Shown: one piece after another, positions 63,610-64,000 of the stretch | Position numbering within the stretch: the first letter of the stretch is position 1 | Layout of the letters: each line of letters starts with the position of its first letter | Source of the DNA: Salmonella enterica subsp. arizonae | Lineage (GTDB): Bacteria; Pseudomonadota; Gammaproteobacteria; Enterobacterales; Enterobacteriaceae | Assembly (NCBI RefSeq): GCF_008692845.1 | Contig: NZ_VXJW01000001.1 | Location: 372,001 to 436,000 of the forward strand | DNA length: 64,000 nt | Direction: 5' to 3' | Translations under genes and position numbers: made by a program | The notes under the pieces: generated by a model | Databases searched by the model: none | Seen by the model: the letters and a program-made list of their open reading frames with translations, nothing else | What the model was told of the DNA's origin: nothing

Positions 63610-64000
63610 GTGCAAACGTTCACAGGACGTTGCCTTTGCGGGCGGAGCCATTTTACCGTTGACGTCGAAATGCTGGATGTCTATGCCTGCCACTGTACGC
63701 TGTGTCAAAAATGGTCGGGTGGGATCGCCATGTATCTGGAAGCCTGCGGGCAACCACAGCTAGCCCCCCTTTCCCCGGAACCACCACACTTTTCATCCTC
63801 TTCGCGCGGCGAACGCTACTTCTGCTCCGGCTGCGGGTGTCCGTTGTGGTTTCGACTTACCGATACCGATCGCTATTTTATTCCCTGGACCTTACTGGAA
63901 CTGAACGAAGTTGATCGCCGTCGGCTGATTCTGGCTGCGGAAATTTATACCGAAACCCAACCTGCCTTCTGGCGACTGACGGGGCAATACGCACGCCTTA
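63610..64000 (+). CDS. GFA/CENP-V family zinc protein (cut by window end)
   Basis: A GTG-started frame of at least 130 codons, open to the window edge. AAGGAG stands six bases before the GTG. The protein begins VQTFTGRCLCGRSHFTV and has the zinc cysteines of the GFA (glutathione-dependent formaldehyde-activating-like, CENP-V) family: CLCG, ACHCTLCQKWSGG and YFCSGCGCPLWFR. These small metalloproteins include S-(hydroxymethyl)glutathione synthase-like and other enzymes; in most enterobacterial members the activity is unknown. It is about 85 bases after ompD, behind its terminator, so has its own promoter or depends on readthrough. Confidence 0.88.
   Translation, partial: MQTFTGRCLCGRSHFTVDVEMLDVYACHCTLCQKWSGGIAMYLEACGQPQLAPLSPEPPHFSSSSRGERYFCSGCGCPLWFRLTDTDRYFIPWTLLELNEVDRRRLILAAEIYTETQPAFWRLTGQYARL

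Noticed and set aside
1..64000. CRISPR arrays, tRNA or rRNA genes, integrase or attachment sites
   Set aside because: None seen: no regularly spaced repeats, no cloverleaf ends, no integrase gene beside the spv island.

Overview
The window reads as chromosomal DNA of a Salmonella enterica strain. Gene content and order (rspR-ydfG-dcp, marRA-marC-sotB, sad-glsB-yneG, a nine-gene aerobic uptake hydrogenase operon, pqaA, nhaC-malY-like, treXYZ, osmC-bdm-sra-maeA-adhP-fdnGHI-yddG-ompD) match the well-known S. enterica backbone. The striking departure is a chromosomal spvRABC virulence locus without spvD. In subspecies I serovars spv is normally carried on virulence plasmids; a chromosomal spvRABC without spvD and with a differently ended spvA has been reported for S. 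enterica subsp. arizonae. The strain therefore probably belongs to a non-subspecies-I lineage, though the sequence alone does not fix which one.

Layout. 1-6.6 kb: end of a mannitol-dehydrogenase-family gene, ydfZ, rspR, ydfG, dcp, a KGG-repeat stress protein, ydeJ. 7.0-8.0 kb: the OB-fold stress protein gene omdA (ydeI), a probable MgrR small RNA and the 31-residue membrane protein MgtS. 8.0-9.0 kb: decayed remnants of an MFS exporter (ydeE) and an autotransporter barrel, where marB and its neighbour would be expected. 9.0-15.8 kb: marA, marR, marC, sotB, ptrR, sad, glsB, yneG. 16.4-19.7 kb: one large AT-rich gene of unknown function with a possible ADP-ribosyltransferase-like C-terminus. 20.0-20.6 kb: SnoaL-like and porin relics. 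20.6-27.9 kb: hydABCDEFGHI, an oxygen-tolerant [NiFe]-hydrogenase (Hyd-5) and its maturation genes. 28-29.7 kb: MFS relic and pqaA. 29.7-38.7 kb: the spv island: spvR, spvA, spvB and spvC set among broken pieces of a Tn3 transposase, a FinO/ProQ RNA chaperone, a phage endolysin, an IS605-type TnpB and a possibly secreted repeat protein. 38.7-39.3 kb: a Phd/Doc toxin-antitoxin pair. 39.3-43.2 kb: LacI-family regulator, NhaC antiporter, MalY/PatB-like C-S lyase. 43.3-49.8 kb: treX, treY and treZ, making trehalose from glycogen-type glucans. 49.9-54.8 kb: envelope, acid and osmotic stress genes and maeA. 55-64 kb: adhP, formate dehydrogenase-N with an in-frame selenocysteine codon, yddG, ompD and the start of a GFA-family gene.

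How it works together. Much of the window concerns stress and host life: antibiotic-stress control (mar), low-Mg/PhoPQ-linked small genes (mgtS, mgrR, pqaA), osmoprotection (treXYZ, osmC, bdm), acid stress (HdeA/B-like protein) and respiration on H2 or formate (hyd, fdn). SpvB (actin ADP-ribosyltransferase) and SpvC (MAPK phosphothreonine lyase) act inside host cells under SpvR control. The least explained parts are the large gene at 16.4-19.7 kb and the mosaic around spv.
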